From assembly GCA_033296885.1 (NCBI GenBank), contig MU863919.1, forward strand, positions 62,001 through 126,000: a stretch of 64,000 nt of DNA. Reading direction: 5' to 3'. This DNA comes from Triangularia verruculosa. Taxonomy: Eukaryota > Ascomycota > Sordariomycetes > Sordariales > Podosporaceae. The notes beneath the pieces are model-generated. The model did no database searches, had not been told where the DNA came from, and was given only the letters and a program-made list of their open reading frames with translations. Below are positions 34,298 to 46,621 of this stretch, piece by piece. Position 1 is the stretch's first letter. The number at the start of each line of letters is the position of its first letter. A program made the translations under genes and the position numbers.

Positions 34298-37200
34298 GCC
34301 ACAAGCATTTTAAGCGGCATTGATCCCCCGGTGTGGTTCACAACCCCAGCGCCCCCATCGTGGGGCACCAGACAGAAACCGGGAACCAGGGTCACATCTC
34401 CCAACCACGGGCTCTGGCGAACCCTGCTAGAAGCATCTTGCCCTCGATTTACACACCAACAGTCGGTGAAAATTGTAGACAATTGTCGAGGGCCATCCAG
34501 GCCACGGCGGCGCGCTCCTAGCGAGGCAACTATTGTCGGCAATCGTCCACCCTGCTACACTGCTTTGGGAGTGCTATGACGGGCAAGGGACAGACGGCAG
34601 GTATGGGGTAACAAGCGGTGGGTTGCTGACATGGCATGGTGGTCGTGATCCTTCTGGGTGCGGACAAACGGGTGGTGCCGACATGGGAAAACCCTAACGG
34701 ACACAAGACATTGGTTCCCCAAATGCGGATGGCTGGCTTGTCTTCAGCAGCAAGAGAGACTTGACGCCAGGAGAGTAAGGGGCGGTGGTGCAGCCAATGG
34801 CAGGTAGAACAGCCATCCATCACATTTAGGCCCACGATCGTCAGAAACAAACAATGAAGGAGTGTTTGCGTGGTCCATTCAGACTCGAGATCAGGAATCT
34901 GCTGCAAGATGAGGGATCGAAGGGGGCCACATTATGAAATCGGCCATAGAGGTGCAGTGTTTGACCGCATATGGCGTCGTGTGGCTTGCCAATACTTTTG
35001 GATAAGGGTCTGCCGGGTCACTGGAACCGCCGGGAAGCCCTAAACAGCTTCATCTGCAAAATAAAGCCGGCAGATGGTTCGCGTGACACGCGTGGCTGGT
35101 AATCTATTCTGTGACGGCGAGTGGGCGGTTCAGTTAATACAACTTAAAAAGCTAAAAGGAAAGTGCCTTGAGAGTGGGAGAGAGGCGGCACGGCTATTTC
35201 GCGTGTGACCAGGTGCCCGGCACCCTGTAGCTCGCGGGGTCAAAAGACGGCAAACATTGAAGGAGAATGGCCAAGGGAAAGAACAAGGGTAAGGGTTCCA
35301 TCACCGTTCAACGGTACAAGCAGTTCTGGTCTTTTTGTCATGAAGATGGAAGGCTCGCTGTGCGTGCAGTGGACCCTGTGACTGCCGTGGCCGGGGGTTG
35401 ATGGCCCGTGCGCTATGGCCTGGCCAGCGGTCTTCACCCTGGCTAGCTCTACCTATCCACCTCGCATCCGCTAGCATTTGACTTGCGACCTGGAAGTGAT
35501 ACTGGCAATCACCTCAATACGATGGTTTCGGAACAGCAGCAAAGGAACATCTCTTCCGCCCAGTTGCAGGGCTTTTCTTGGCGAACTTGGCCTTGTGCCC
35601 CCAGCTCAGAGCGATAGCGGTCCAAGTCCAGGCTTTCTTCGTTGCCTTCTCGTCTTCTCGTCTTTCCCTGCCGTGGAACAGTTACGGCTAACCTGGAAGC
35701 ACATACCGGGATTGTTTGAGGGCAGCCGGGCCATGACGAGACAACATCGAGGACGGGACCAGGAACTCGGTTTCACTCCACCTTGTCCACTTCAGCCGGT
35801 TGTCGGCTTGTCAGCGGGATGGCTTGTTCCCGTCTACTCGTTCAAGAGAACGGCTTCTCTCTTGACACTGAGCCAACGGGCCGCACTGTTCAACCTGCCT
35901 GCGGGTACAGACTGCGTACCCAGCTGGGTGGTGGCGGCGCCCAAAATGGGCAATCTGTGGGCGGCAGCAAAAAGTCTCACATCTCAGGTCCCATGGTCCC
36001 CGCCGTTGAAGCATCGCCGTCCACGGAGCTGGCCGCTCTCCCCCACACACACCAAAGTACACTGTGCAACAGCAGCCCATGTCGGCGTTGGTTTCGGCCT
36101 GCTGTGTGCTGGGGATCGAAAAGGCAGCCGCCCTGCCGGTTTCTGCCTTGACTCTCGCACGTATTCCGGACGGTGTTGCTGATCAGGCTGTGTATGGGCT
36201 TCAACCGCGAGACAGCACACCTCCAGCATATCCCGTCTTCGCGGATTTTAGCCCGCCCCCACCCCCCTGTCTCTTGTTGTCTTCTATGGCTTCCAAGCCG
36301 GATTCCAAACACAACCCACCCTTTGCTGCTGCTCCTGATACACCTACACCCCAATCCAGGGTTCAACCGCCAAGACACACCATCCCATGTATTATGTACT
36401 GTATGTACGTACATTCCGCCTGCTCGACCCTGCGCGCTCCTGGACTGGGGTGTCCCGTTAACCCGCTTGCTGGATTGTCACGATCAGCCCCTGCGATCCC
36501 TGTCGGGCAATCTGCAGAATCACCTCTTCCGTCCACTCAAGGACGCTCAGGTCGCCGGCGCCTCTGGTACTTAAGTGCTCCTCCACCGCGGTGGGCAACA
36601 GGAGGCCAATATATCCCTACTCAATATTGCTGCCGGCCCCTCAATCTCACACCATGGCCCACCAGCCCGGCTTTACCATATTGCTCTGAAATATCCCGAC
36701 TGCCTGCCACCCCTCCTGCTACCCTCTGCCCCAGATCAAACTGGGACGTGGTACCAGACCCGCCTGTCAAGAGCCGAGTCCTGAGCTTGTACGGCAGGGC
36801 TGTTGCTGCACCAATATCAAGCGGTCACGGCAGCTTCACACGGATGATAAAAGCAGGTGACCCTGCAGCTCTCACGATCTGGCAAGCAAGACTCTGAACT
36901 TCCGGCTTTCCTCCGCTCGATTCCGACTCGGAAAACTGCGCATCATTGTTGTGCTCCTGCTCCCGATCTTTGGCCAGCACATCCCTACCACCTGCCCCCC
37001 TCTAAATACATCACGCAGCGTTCCACGGTGTGAACTTGATGGTTTCCAGCCCGGTGGCGCTGTAATACAAGACGACGTCAACCTCGATACCCACGCGTGT
37101 TCTCGGCTGGCCACAGCACCGGTCTAACCACAGGTGGCCCTGGCTTCATTTGTGGCTTCTGCAAGCTGCATGACACTCCTGCTGCGAGCATCGCGGCCAA

Positions 37201-37510
37201 ACACCAGAGACAGCATCAAGATCGCAAGATCCTGGATCCTGGGCCTCACCCTTGCCACATCAGTTGATTCGACTAGCGGCCTATCATTGTTTCTCCCCAC
37301 TGAGACAAGGCCTCACTTCCGACCCTTCGACCCGGCTACCCGGATTCGTATATGTGGCTGCTTCCTCCCAGAACCCAGTGGCTCTTCTAGTGTACGGCTG
37401 GCCACCTCTGCAGATCAGCTCTCTGACCGGTCCCAAGTGACAAGACTGACCGAGTAACCAAAGGCCTGAATCCCCTCTTTTATTCGTCTATTTGTGACCT
37501 GCCTCCCCCA
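34298..37510. promoter_or_regulatory. 3.2 kb gene-free region upstream of the velvet gene
   Basis: No supportable gene. Several frames of 120-277 codons (such as 36064-36897 on the plus strand) are open, but they are Pro/Ser/Cys-rich, overlap equally open frames, and show no domain. The stretch next to the velvet start (37440-37510) is pyrimidine-rich, as in a 5' UTR. Velvet and other developmental regulators often have long upstream regions, so this may be promoter and leader; that is inference. Confidence 0.45.
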
Positions 37511-39064
37511 ATGTCTGCAGTGGTCGGCTTTGCTCCTCACGACTTTGGCCGTCACCCCCTGCTGGACGTCGACAGCATGTCTCGACCACATCACAACTAT
37601 CACGAGGGATATGCCCTCCGCCATGGGCACTACTCTTCAGAACACCCATCATACCCACCACCACTGCCTTCTCAGCTAACCCAGCCACCGCGATTGCCTT
37701 CTATGGCCACCATGATATCGACTGTAGGAGTAAGCCACCCTGCAATGTCCAATGGCCGTGAGACCTCGTACCCGGGAGGGAGACCAGGCTACTACTCAGA
37801 CTACGCAACCCCCTCGCCTGTCGGGCAAACACCTCCTCAATTTCCCGGCCCGGGCAACGACCCCCATGCCATGTCAAGGAGGGCAGTCGACATCCGTCGC
37901 TCTCCCACCCTATCATCGACGGCTAGTGACCGGTCTGCTGACGAAGTGGCCCACGAGATGCGTATGAGGCAAATGAACAGCTTCCGAGACCACCACGGGC
38001 AAGGACTTTCACGGCAATATCCCCATCAGCCCCCACGCTCGAGTGGAAATTCGCTTCATTATGACGGAGGTCTCCCGCCAGTATTAATGGGAGGTACGTC
38101 TGCCAGTACGTACGCCTCAGCGCCTGGATACTTGAACGGCCGCCCAGCTCCACCGCCACATCTTCCTCAAAGTCCACCGAATAGCAATCAAGCCAGCGCC
38201 TCCCCAAGACAGGAAGCCAAATCCATGAGCATCTCCAACCTTCTCCGCTCTGATAGTGCCACCGCTACGACACCCGCTACCTCTGCTGCTCCGCCAGTCA
38301 ATGCAATGAACGGTTCAGCCATCACCCCCTCCCGCCCTTCTTACCCACCACCCTCCCCCTCTCCCATCGCCCCAACCTCAGAATACCGCATCTCGGTCCG
38401 CCAACAGCCCTACGCGGCCCGCTCTTGCGGCTTCGGTGAGCGTGATCGTCGAGTGATTGACCCGCCGCCCATTGTCCAGCTGACCATTCACGACCCCTCC
38501 CTCTCTCCAGAGGAACACGGACGTCGCCTTCGTCATCAGTTCTCTGTTGTTCACTGCAGCATCTACGATGAAAAGGGCGAGCGTGATATGTCGGCCATGC
38601 CAGAGGACTTCCGGCAACAGCGCCGCCTGATGGGCACACTGGTTGCCTCGCCGTTTGTAGGCCAAGACGAGAACGGTGAGGAAGGATGTTTCTTCTGCTT
38701 CCCAGATCTATCCTGCAGAACACCAGGTTCTTTCAGGTTGAAGTTTGCTCTGGTGGTACTAGACCCGATGAGGATGTGCATGGGAGACCGAAGCAAGATC
38801 GTTGCAACGGCGATGAGTGAGGTTTTCTGCGTATTCAATGCAAAGGATTTCCCAGGGATGAAGGCGAGCACCGGGTTGACGAAGCGACTTAAAGAGCAAG
38901 GCTGTCTTATCAGCATCAAGAAGGGGAATGAAAAGAGAGAAACACCAGGGAGCACAGGGAGCAGGAAGCTGGAGGAGGATATTGAAGAGGAAGATGAAGG
39001 GGATAGTGAGGGTGAGGGTGATGGTGAGAAGAGGGGGAGGAAGAGGGCGAAGAGGAGTGCGTGA
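37511..39064 (+). CDS. velC: Velvet-family regulator, probably VelC
   Basis: Velvet proteins are fungal transcription factors with a Rel-like DNA-binding fold that couple development to secondary metabolism (family knowledge). Single exon, 517 residues. Residues 1-285 are Pro/Ser/His/Tyr-rich and disordered. The velvet domain spans about 290-473: YRISVRQQPYAARSCGFGER, DRRVIDPPPIVQLTI, then GEEGCFFCFPDLSCRTPGSF, FCVFNAKDFPGM and LTKRLKEQGCLISIKKGN. The C-terminus is strongly acidic and then ends in a basic nuclear-localisation-like KRGRKRAKRSA. The sequence MPEDFRQQRRLMGTLVASPF and the long N-terminal extension fit VelC better than VosA; there is no VelB-type insertion and no VeA C-terminal PEST region. 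Family membership is certain, the subtype likely. The gene stands alone, with 3.2 kb of gene-free DNA and a dead transposon upstream. Confidence 0.88.
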   Translation: MSAVVGFAPHDFGRHPLLDVDSMSRPHHNYHEGYALRHGHYSSEHPSYPPPLPSQLTQPPRLPSMATMISTVGVSHPAMSNGRETSYPGGRPGYYSDYATPSPVGQTPPQFPGPGNDPHAMSRRAVDIRRSPTLSSTASDRSADEVAHEMRMRQMNSFRDHHGQGLSRQYPHQPPRSSGNSLHYDGGLPPVLMGGTSASTYASAPGYLNGRPAPPPHLPQSPPNSNQASASPRQEAKSMSISNLLRSDSATATTPATSAAPPVNAMNGSAITPSRPSYPPPSPSPIAPTSEYRISVRQQPYAARSCGFGERDRRVIDPPPIVQLTIHDPSLSPEEHGRRLRHQFSVVHCSIYDEKGERDMSAMPEDFRQQRRLMGTLVASPFVGQDENGEEGCFFCFPDLSCRTPGSFRLKFALVVLDPMRMCMGDRSKIVATAMSEVFCVFNAKDFPGMKASTGLTKRLKEQGCLISIKKGNEKRETPGSTGSRKLEEDIEEEDEGDSEGEGDGEKRGRKRAKRSA

Positions 39065-40272
39065 CTAGCAGTGGGAAGGGTATTGAGGGGGCTGATATGT
39101 TGCCTGCCATCAAGAGTGACGGCAGCAGACTCTGAGGACGACGAGAAGACCCCTTTACGGAAGAAAAGCCCTGAGAAGAAAAGGCAACCACAACGACAAT
39201 ATCGACGTGGTGAGAAGCATTCGAAATGCTAGTCATATCACCCACGATCATCACCAGCAACAACAGCAACACGCTGGACCATCCTCATCTACGCGATGTA
39301 TCTAGCTTCATTTTCGTAGCAACTTGCCTTTTTGAGCGAGCAAAAAGCGTCAGATACCCCTGTTATCTTTTTCTTTGAGCTTTTAATTTCTGTTTTCTTT
39401 TTCTTTTCTTTTTCAGTGGGCATGAACGGAACCAAACACGGCAACAATCTTTTCATGATGAGAACATGACAGATAGGATGGGAATACAAAAGAAAATGTT
39501 TTTGGATAAGGAAAACGGACTGGAGTACGGAAAAACGAGAGTCTCCTCTGGCATGTTTGCGTAAATTGGCTTCTGGGTAACTTCTTTTGGCTCATGGTTT
39601 TTTTATATCTATTATACTAGACCCTTGATGGCTTGTTCAAATAGAAGCGGGTTGGGTGGGATTATTCTCGAGAAAATCACCTGTGCGCATGTCTTTGTTA
39701 GCTGTTTATGGTGGTTTGTTGAACTGGACAGGCAAAGTTTGTGTGCAATTTGTATTGATGAGTTTTAGCGATTAAGGGAAGCCGGGGAGAGATAATACCA
39801 ATGAAATTTAAGAGATAAAAGTCATATCTGAAGATACCTAATTTTTCTCACTGAAAGGAAGGTGTGAAAATTGCAAAGTGAAATTATGAGACTAAGTTGT
39901 ATGAAAAGGATGGGTGAGGATATGAAGTGAGATTGGAAAAGAGGCCCAGGTGAGAAGGAAAGACTGAGTCTGAGCAAAGTTGAGAACCCGAGGCTGCTGT
40001 GTATGGCTCTTGAGAGGGACAAGACTAAACACTCAGTGTACTGTAGTAACCCGCCATCCTAATCCCAACACATTTCGGCAACCTCAGCCGTCCCCGTCCC
40101 CGGCTCCGGCAAACATCTCCCCTAATGTCTTAAACACACTTGCTTCCTTGCTTATCCCTGTCTCAAAGTTGTGTGCGACCTACCTATATCTTCCAAAAAA
40201 AAATGTCTCAAAGTAACTTCTTCTTCTCAACATGTTTCTCTGCAAGCCCCCGAGGATATCCATCGGGGAGCC

Positions 40273-40296
40273 GTGATTCGTGATTCGTGATTCGTG
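40273..40296. repeat. Tandem 7-bp repeat (GTGATTC)3
   Basis: Three perfect tandem copies of GTGATTC plus a partial fourth, in intergenic DNA. It is a short simple repeat without a recognised role. Confidence 0.8.
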
Positions 40297-40447
40297 TTAC
40301 CTGGAAAAAGCAAAACCTTGGCTAAGGTACCTTTCGAGATATGCTTACTCACAGCACCTGCACATATGTAACTACATACCCAAGGTAGGTAAGTAGGTCC
40401 AAGCAACCATACAGTACAACATCCGCACCCTGCCCCGTCTCTTAGCA

Positions 40448-40500
40448 CAAAAGAAAAAGGAAAAGAAAAAAAAAAAGAAAAAAGAAAAAAGAAAAAAAGA
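40448..40500. repeat. A/G-rich low-complexity tract
   Basis: About 53 bp composed almost only of A with single G interruptions on the plus strand (AAAAAGAAAAAAG type). It lies near a T-rich tract at 40619-40643, which could pair with it in RNA. Confidence 0.75.
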
Positions 40501-41164
40501 CCATACTGCATAGAATCAATCCCCCTCCGCAACCCCTCCGGCCACCCCCTATTGGCCCCGATCCCCATCATCGGGTTTTCTAACACCACACCGGTCTCAT
40601 ACAGTGCGCGATGCTGTTTTACTTTCTTTTTTTTTTTTTTTTTGTGTGTGATGAGGGTCGGTTGCCGATCTCTTTCTCTTTGGCTTTCTGAGCTAGTGTA
40701 TATGCATCATGCATCATGCACAATGCACATATCATCGTGATAGAAAGCAGTTAGCCTGTCTCTGCCAGTTGTCCGGTTTTGGGTCGGGATGATGCTTGTT
40801 TGGGAAACAACAGTAGTGTAAGCCAAAAAAGGGAAAAGGGGAAAAAAAGAACAGGAATGTTTGCTCCTTTTTGTCTCTTCTTTTTTGCTTGGCTTTTAGT
40901 CTTACATCTCAAGGCCAAGCCTTGTGTGGCAGCGCGGTTGGCGAGTCTGGGATAAGCAGTCACAGGAACAATGAGGACGAATGATCCAGAACCATTAACA
41001 CCTGCTTTTGTTCTAAAAAACCTTCCTGGATATCGAAGCCAGACCGATGATGAATGACAATGTAGACGATACACTAAGAAAATCCATGGCCTGACAAGCC
41101 GGTATCAACTCCGCCTCCTTTTCCTTTGAATACTGTTCCCCCTATCCCAATGTACACCCCATTT

Positions 41165-44100
41165 CTACTCATCATCCTCGCTCTCCTCCTGCTCAGCAGC
41201 AGCACCAGCGCCCCCCTTCTTCTCAGCAGCCTTCTTGGCCCACTCCTGCGCCTTGGCGCTAACCCTCTCCCTGCTCTTCTTGTCGCCGCTCTTCTCCTCC
41301 CACTGCGCCCATCTCTTGAACCACGTCTTGGCCTGCTTGGGCTTGAGCGCCTTGACCTTGCTGCCGCGATCAAACAGATCACGGACAGTAGCAGGGTCGG
41401 CAGTTCCGACAGAAGTCTCGAGATCGATAAGCTGGTTCCACAAGTCGAACCTTTTGGGGAAGGTGGCGAGGAGGTTCTCGAACAGCGTGCGGCCTTGGTC
41501 ACGGTCGCCGTTGGAGGAGCGGAACTCGAGCGCGGCGAACTTGGGCACCAGCTCCAGAGTGACGTGCTTCCCGCTGCCCAGGGACTGCATGGCGCGGGGA
41601 AGAAGGGCACGGGCCTTGTCGGGACGGTCGAACTTGGTGTGGAGGAACTGAGCATAGTTGATCCAGACACTGGGGGCCTTGGACCCGAACTTCTTGATGA
41701 TCTTTTCAAAGAGGTCATCGGCTTCCTGTTACCGGGGGTTAGTAACCGTACTAGTCAGCAGATGGGGAATAGTGGCTTACCTTGAGCTTGCCAGATTGAA
41801 TGTAGCTGCTGGCCAGACGCTCATGAACTTCTTGCTCATCGTTGTAAGTGCAGGCACGCTTGAAGAGGTCCTCGACGGTCTCTTCTGTACCATATGCGAC
41901 CTCGAGGTTAAGGTAGGCAATCCAGACGTTCAACTTCTCAAGCTCTTCCTTGATATTGATAGTCTTAATCGCACGCTCAGCCACCTGCCTGGCGCTAGCG
42001 AGATCGCTAACCTGCATCTGGAACGCCATGTAGGCGATCCAGAGCTGCGATGAATCGGGCTGACCAAGGAGGAGACGCTCATAATCACTAGAAGTCTGTG
42101 GTCCATTGACATCGAGCTCAGCCGTCTTGTCAACCTGGACCCCCCGTGCCTCACGCTGCTGCTTCTTTTTCTTGATTGGCTCGTCTGTTGTGCCGGCAGC
42201 GTTGTCGTCCTCGTCCAAAGCGTCGGCGTTCCAGTTGAAACCATCCGTCTCGAGCCCCTTAACGCCTTCTGGCTGAGCGTCATCCATCTCGACGTCGCTG
42301 CCAGCTTCCTCTTCATCATCCTCATCGTCAGAGTCAGCAGTGATGACAAGAGCGCCACCAGCACCGGCATCGCTCATGTCTTCATCCTCGCTGTCACTAT
42401 TCAAGGCAGCACCGGCATCTCCATCACTATCGACGTCCATGTCATCGTCATCCTTGAAGTAAGAGGGTTTCAGGCCAAGGTTGATGCGCTTGGTCTTCTC
42501 ATCCACCTTCAGAACACGGGCCTTGACTTTGTCGCCTTCATTGTAGAGAGTCTTGGCGTCCTTCACCGCTCTGTCAGCCATTTCAGTGCGGTGGCATAAA
42601 CCGGAGAGATTGGCAGAATTATCAATGTCGATGAAAGCACCAAACTCCTCCACCTTGCGGACCTTGCCGGTGACAGTTTGGCCTTCCTTCAAGTCCGAGA
42701 AAGTGACTGGTGGGACGTAGTCCTTGCTCAGCATGGATGGCTTCAAGCTCATCTCGAGCTGCCCGTTCGCCATAGAAATGATACGACCCCTGACAAGCTG
42801 GTAGAGTTGGAAGTGGTCCTTCCAGTCCTTCAGGTAGGAGTCTGACAGGTTCTTGATTTTAACCATGGCGACAATTTCACCGCCAAGGGAAACAAAAAGA
42901 CCCTTGTCAGACACATTCTTGACGAAACCACGGATGACATCGCCGACAGCGATCTTGGTATCCTTGGTAACCTCCTTGTCGGTAACCTCGAGTCCTGAGC
43001 TCAGCACACGAGAGGGGCGCATAGAGAATCTTGCTTTTTTGTTGTGTTTGTCAATGTCGACGACCGCGACGCGGACAATCTCGTGCTTGGAATACTTCAG
43101 AGGGTTGGCCTCATCGTAGTCATCCGTAATATCGCACATATAGACGGGGCCGGCCACAGCATCGCTGAGTTTTACAAACACGACGCTGTCGGTGACCTTG
43201 GTGACCTTTCCAGGAAGGACCATACCCTTCTGGATCTTGTCCCAAGTCAACTGGTTCTCAGCGTCAGGATCGCGAGCCGAGAGATCCAGACGCTTCTTCT
43301 CGGCATCCACATGGAGGACACGGACTTGGAGGGCAGAGCCGATAGGGAAGCTCTTAGCCACGTCTTGCAGTTTCGACAGGTCATCAGAAAGCTCTACGGC
43401 GCTGATTCTTCCACGGACGTTTGGCGACAGGTTGACCCAGATGTGGTTCTGAGCAACATTGTTGACAAATGCCAGATGTGTAGAGCCCTGCTCGATTTTC
43501 TCGTAGCTCAAAGGCTCTGGAATAGAGCCTTCTTGGAGATCACTTGGTCTGGCCGAGAGCTCCAAGACCGCATGGCTAGAGCGGTGAGAGATGGGCAAGA
43601 AACGGTGATTGCGGGCATCGTGAATGCCGAGAACACGGACGTCGATGACATCGCCAGTCTTGAACTTGGCCAAAGGCTTCTTGGCGCTAGAGATATTCTC
43701 AAACTTGTCGTACACCTGCGATACGTCGATACGTCCCTGAATGTTGTCTGCAAGATCGACATTGATCTGTGTATCCTTTGCCGACTTTACTCTCGCCTTA
43801 GTAATCTTGCCGATAGAGAGATCCTCCATGGACAAGACAGACATATCCAAGGCGTTCACAGCCTTGTCGGCTGATTTGCCGGAGTCCTTGGCCTTGGCGT
43901 CCTGGCCATCTTCTGAAGGGATGGCGACCACGATGCGATTAAGATCTTTGTCAACCGAGGTGATCTTTACGGTGACAGACTGCAGCTTCTGGAAGCCGAA
44001 GTTCGGCTTATCCTGGATGTCGCGTGGCAGCTTAGTCTTGGGAAGCAGCGCCGTCAATCTATCAGCAAACTGGACGAAGGCAGCAGTAGCGGTAATGTTG

Positions 44101-46621
44101 CGAATGAAGCCGGGTACAATGTCGCCCACACGCGCCCGGTCGATTGTGTGAAGAAGCTTGCCCTTCTTCGCCGCTTCCACGAGGCTTGGCTTGTGAGAGA
44201 GGATGATGGACCGGCGACTTTCGTTCTTTTCAATAACAACCAACTCCGTGAGGGTTTGGTTGACGTGGATCTTCTTGAGCGCAGATTGTGTTTTGCTGAT
44301 AGACTTGTCTGTAATGTGTCTGACTGGGAGGATGGCCTTCAATGAGCCCTCTGAAAGCTCAACAAAAATATCATCCTCTGTCTTCTGAGTGACCTTGGCG
44401 GTGACCAGGTTACCAATTTGAAGCTTCTTCAGCGCAACCTGCTTCTCCAATCCAAAGGCTGATGGGTCCTTGCAAGACACAATCATTCTCTTCTCCTCAG
44501 GGTCGAAGCTGAGCACGTAGATACTAATAGTTTGGCCCTCACGGAAATGCTCCTTTGGATCCTGGATGAAGGCCTCGCTCATTTCAGAGACGGGAAGGAA
44601 GCCGCGGAGCTGTCCGTAAAACTGGACAATGGCGCCGCGATCCAAAAGCTTGACAATGGTACCGAAGGCCTGGAGACCAACGGCAAGTTCGTCGTAGGAC
44701 TTTACCGGTGGCGTATCGGAATTGACCAGCGTCTTCTTCAGAGTGAGGCGCAGTTGATGTTTCGCTGGGTTGGTAGACAGAACACGGGTCTTGACCTTCA
44801 TGCCTTCCCTGAATTTCTTCTCGGGGTGTCGCAGATGGACGTCCGAAAGGTGCATTTCTGGAACCAGGCCGGAAATGCCCTGAGCAACTTTGACGATCAA
44901 CCCGCCAAGGCCGTGCTCATTGACAACGAGCTTTTCAACCACACCAGGTACCACGGCCCCTACAGGGATGTCTTGTATCCTCAAGAAAGGCTGTTCCAGA
45001 ATGCTCTTCTCCATCGACAAGTTGTACATGCCATCGAAGGGGTTGTAACCAACCACACGAGCAGCATGGACTGACCCGACCTTGTAAGGACCGCTGGTCT
45101 CGAATAGAGAGTCCACCTTGCCATCCTTTACTCTAGAAATGTGCACGAAACCTGGCACACCCTCTACGCCAACATCGACATAGAGACCGATTTCAGACTC
45201 GACTCGCTGGACGGTGCACTTCTCGATAATCGTAGAGTGAGCAAGAATGTCCACCGGCAACGATTCAATGCCGTTCTGGGTTTTGGCGATCTTTGGCTTC
45301 AAAGACAACACATGTGGCAGCAACGAGACACCAAGCTTGGGGTTTCTTGCTGTTGGGAAGTTGCAGATGACTCTGGCCTTGATCCGCGAGCCAACCTTGT
45401 ACTCGTCCACAATGTCAACCCCGCCAGGCCCGGCGTTTGAATGGACAAGATCAGCAGTCACATCCAAGTGACCCATAACTTTGCCCACAATACCGTGCTC
45501 AGTAACCTCGGAAACTAGAATGTCGGCCGCAGTACCTGGTAGGAAAGAGTCGATTGTTGTGGCTTCGGAGGGGAAGCTCTTGACACTCCCGATGCGGTCC
45601 TCCAATGTCGAAAGTTGCACAACCTTGCCGCCAGCAGCCTTTCCGGTCGCGATACAGAGTAAAACTGAGCCAGGCTGAACACTCTCCTCCGAGATGCTCT
45701 TGTCAAGCTGCTTTCGTGGCAAAAAGCCCTTCATCTTTGAGTCTGAGATGTTGACGTCCATGACAAAGCCGTGATCCTCCACGCTGACCACCGACGCCAT
45801 GAGGGTAGTGTTCTCGACGATATCCTGCTCCGACATGCCGGAGTTGGCGAGTGCCGGCTGAAGAGACAATTCGATGTGACGCTTAGGCTTTCCGTCGACG
45901 GAATCGTCCTGTGTTGATACAACATAAGCACGAACATACTGGCCCATTTGAAAGATATTTTGAAGATCGATGTTTTCGTCGTCCTCGTCTGTTGGGTCCT
46001 CCTCCTCGTCCTTCTCGGCAATCGCTTGTAACCTCTGAGTGAAGATATCTGAAATGGCGGTAATTGGAACGTGACCGACGAGGTTGTTGGGCAGCGCAAT
46101 GGCAACATCGGTGAGGTTGATGCCACAAACTGTTCCAAGCACCAGAGAGCCCTTGACCAGCCGCTGGAAGCAGTTAGCAACAACATGCAATTGCTTGCCC
46201 AAGACATAGTTTCTCTTACCTTGAAGTTTAGGCTTTCAACTTTGACGGCATTTTCATCCTTTTCTGGTGCTACATCTCCGCCCTTGGACTTGCGCGCCTT
46301 CTTCTTCTTGGTCTTCTCTCCTCCAGATTTCTTGCTGGCAGCCTCCTCGAAAAGAACATCGTTCTTGGCCTGAATTTGAATCTGCTTTTGTTCAAGAGGG
46401 GTCAGGACGCTGGCACCACCTCTGGGGAACAATGGCTCCTCCTCCTTTAGCAACGATGTCGCTGGGGCAGATGGCTTCGGTGGCTTTGCGCCGCCCTTCT
46501 TGTTGGAGTCCTTTGTCGCATCGCTTCCTTTCGCCCTTTTGGAGGGTCGCGCATCGTTGGTGGGCTTCGCCGACTTGGAGGCAGAGGCGTCGGGGCCCTC
46601 TTTGCGCTTTAATGAACCCAT
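41165..46621 (-). CDS. RRP5: rRNA biogenesis protein Rrp5 (multi-S1, HAT repeats)
   Basis: Large nucleolar factor required for cleavage of pre-rRNA in both the 18S and 5.8S/25S branches (family knowledge). Exons 46621-46220, 46163-41781 and 41725-41165 join in phase 0 to 1781 residues; introns are 56 and 55 bp. The start MGSLKRKEGPDASASKSAKP opens a Lys-rich leader with LKEEEPLFPRGGASVLTPLE, a conserved Rrp5 block. About twelve S1 RNA-binding repeats follow from KGSLVLGTVCGINLTDVAIA to residue about 1340 (for example LKEGQTVTGKVRKVEEFGAF). A very acidic linker with a KKKKQQ patch leads to C-terminal HAT/TPR helices (SSDYERLLLGQPDSSQLWIA, ARALLPRAMQSL, LFENLLATFPKRFDLWNQLI). The tail is acidic (EQEESEDDE). 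An upstream in-frame frame reaching 46786 is not supported as coding; the 46621 start matches the family. Confidence 0.96.

Larger units (their letters stand above)
39065..41164. other. Convergent intergenic region velC/RRP5, 2.1 kb
   Basis: No gene is supported. The region has several simple repeats: a 7-bp GTGATTC triplication at 40273-40296, A/G-rich runs at about 40448-40500 and a T run near 40628-40643. TAGGTAGGTA-like strings occur near 40382-40398. Both 3' UTRs must lie here. Confidence 0.5.

Noticed and set aside
36064..36897. 277-codon plus-strand frame upstream of velC
   Set aside because: Pro/Ser/Cys-rich random composition, competing open frames on both strands, no domain, and no splice-consistent extension.
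40448..40650. A/G run and T run as a structured RNA gene
   Set aside because: Simple homopolymer-like tracts with no conserved boxes; pairing between them would be nonspecific.
43044..43874. 276-codon plus-strand frame inside RRP5
   Set aside because: Lies wholly within the S1-repeat coding region on the other strand, so a codon-bias shadow.
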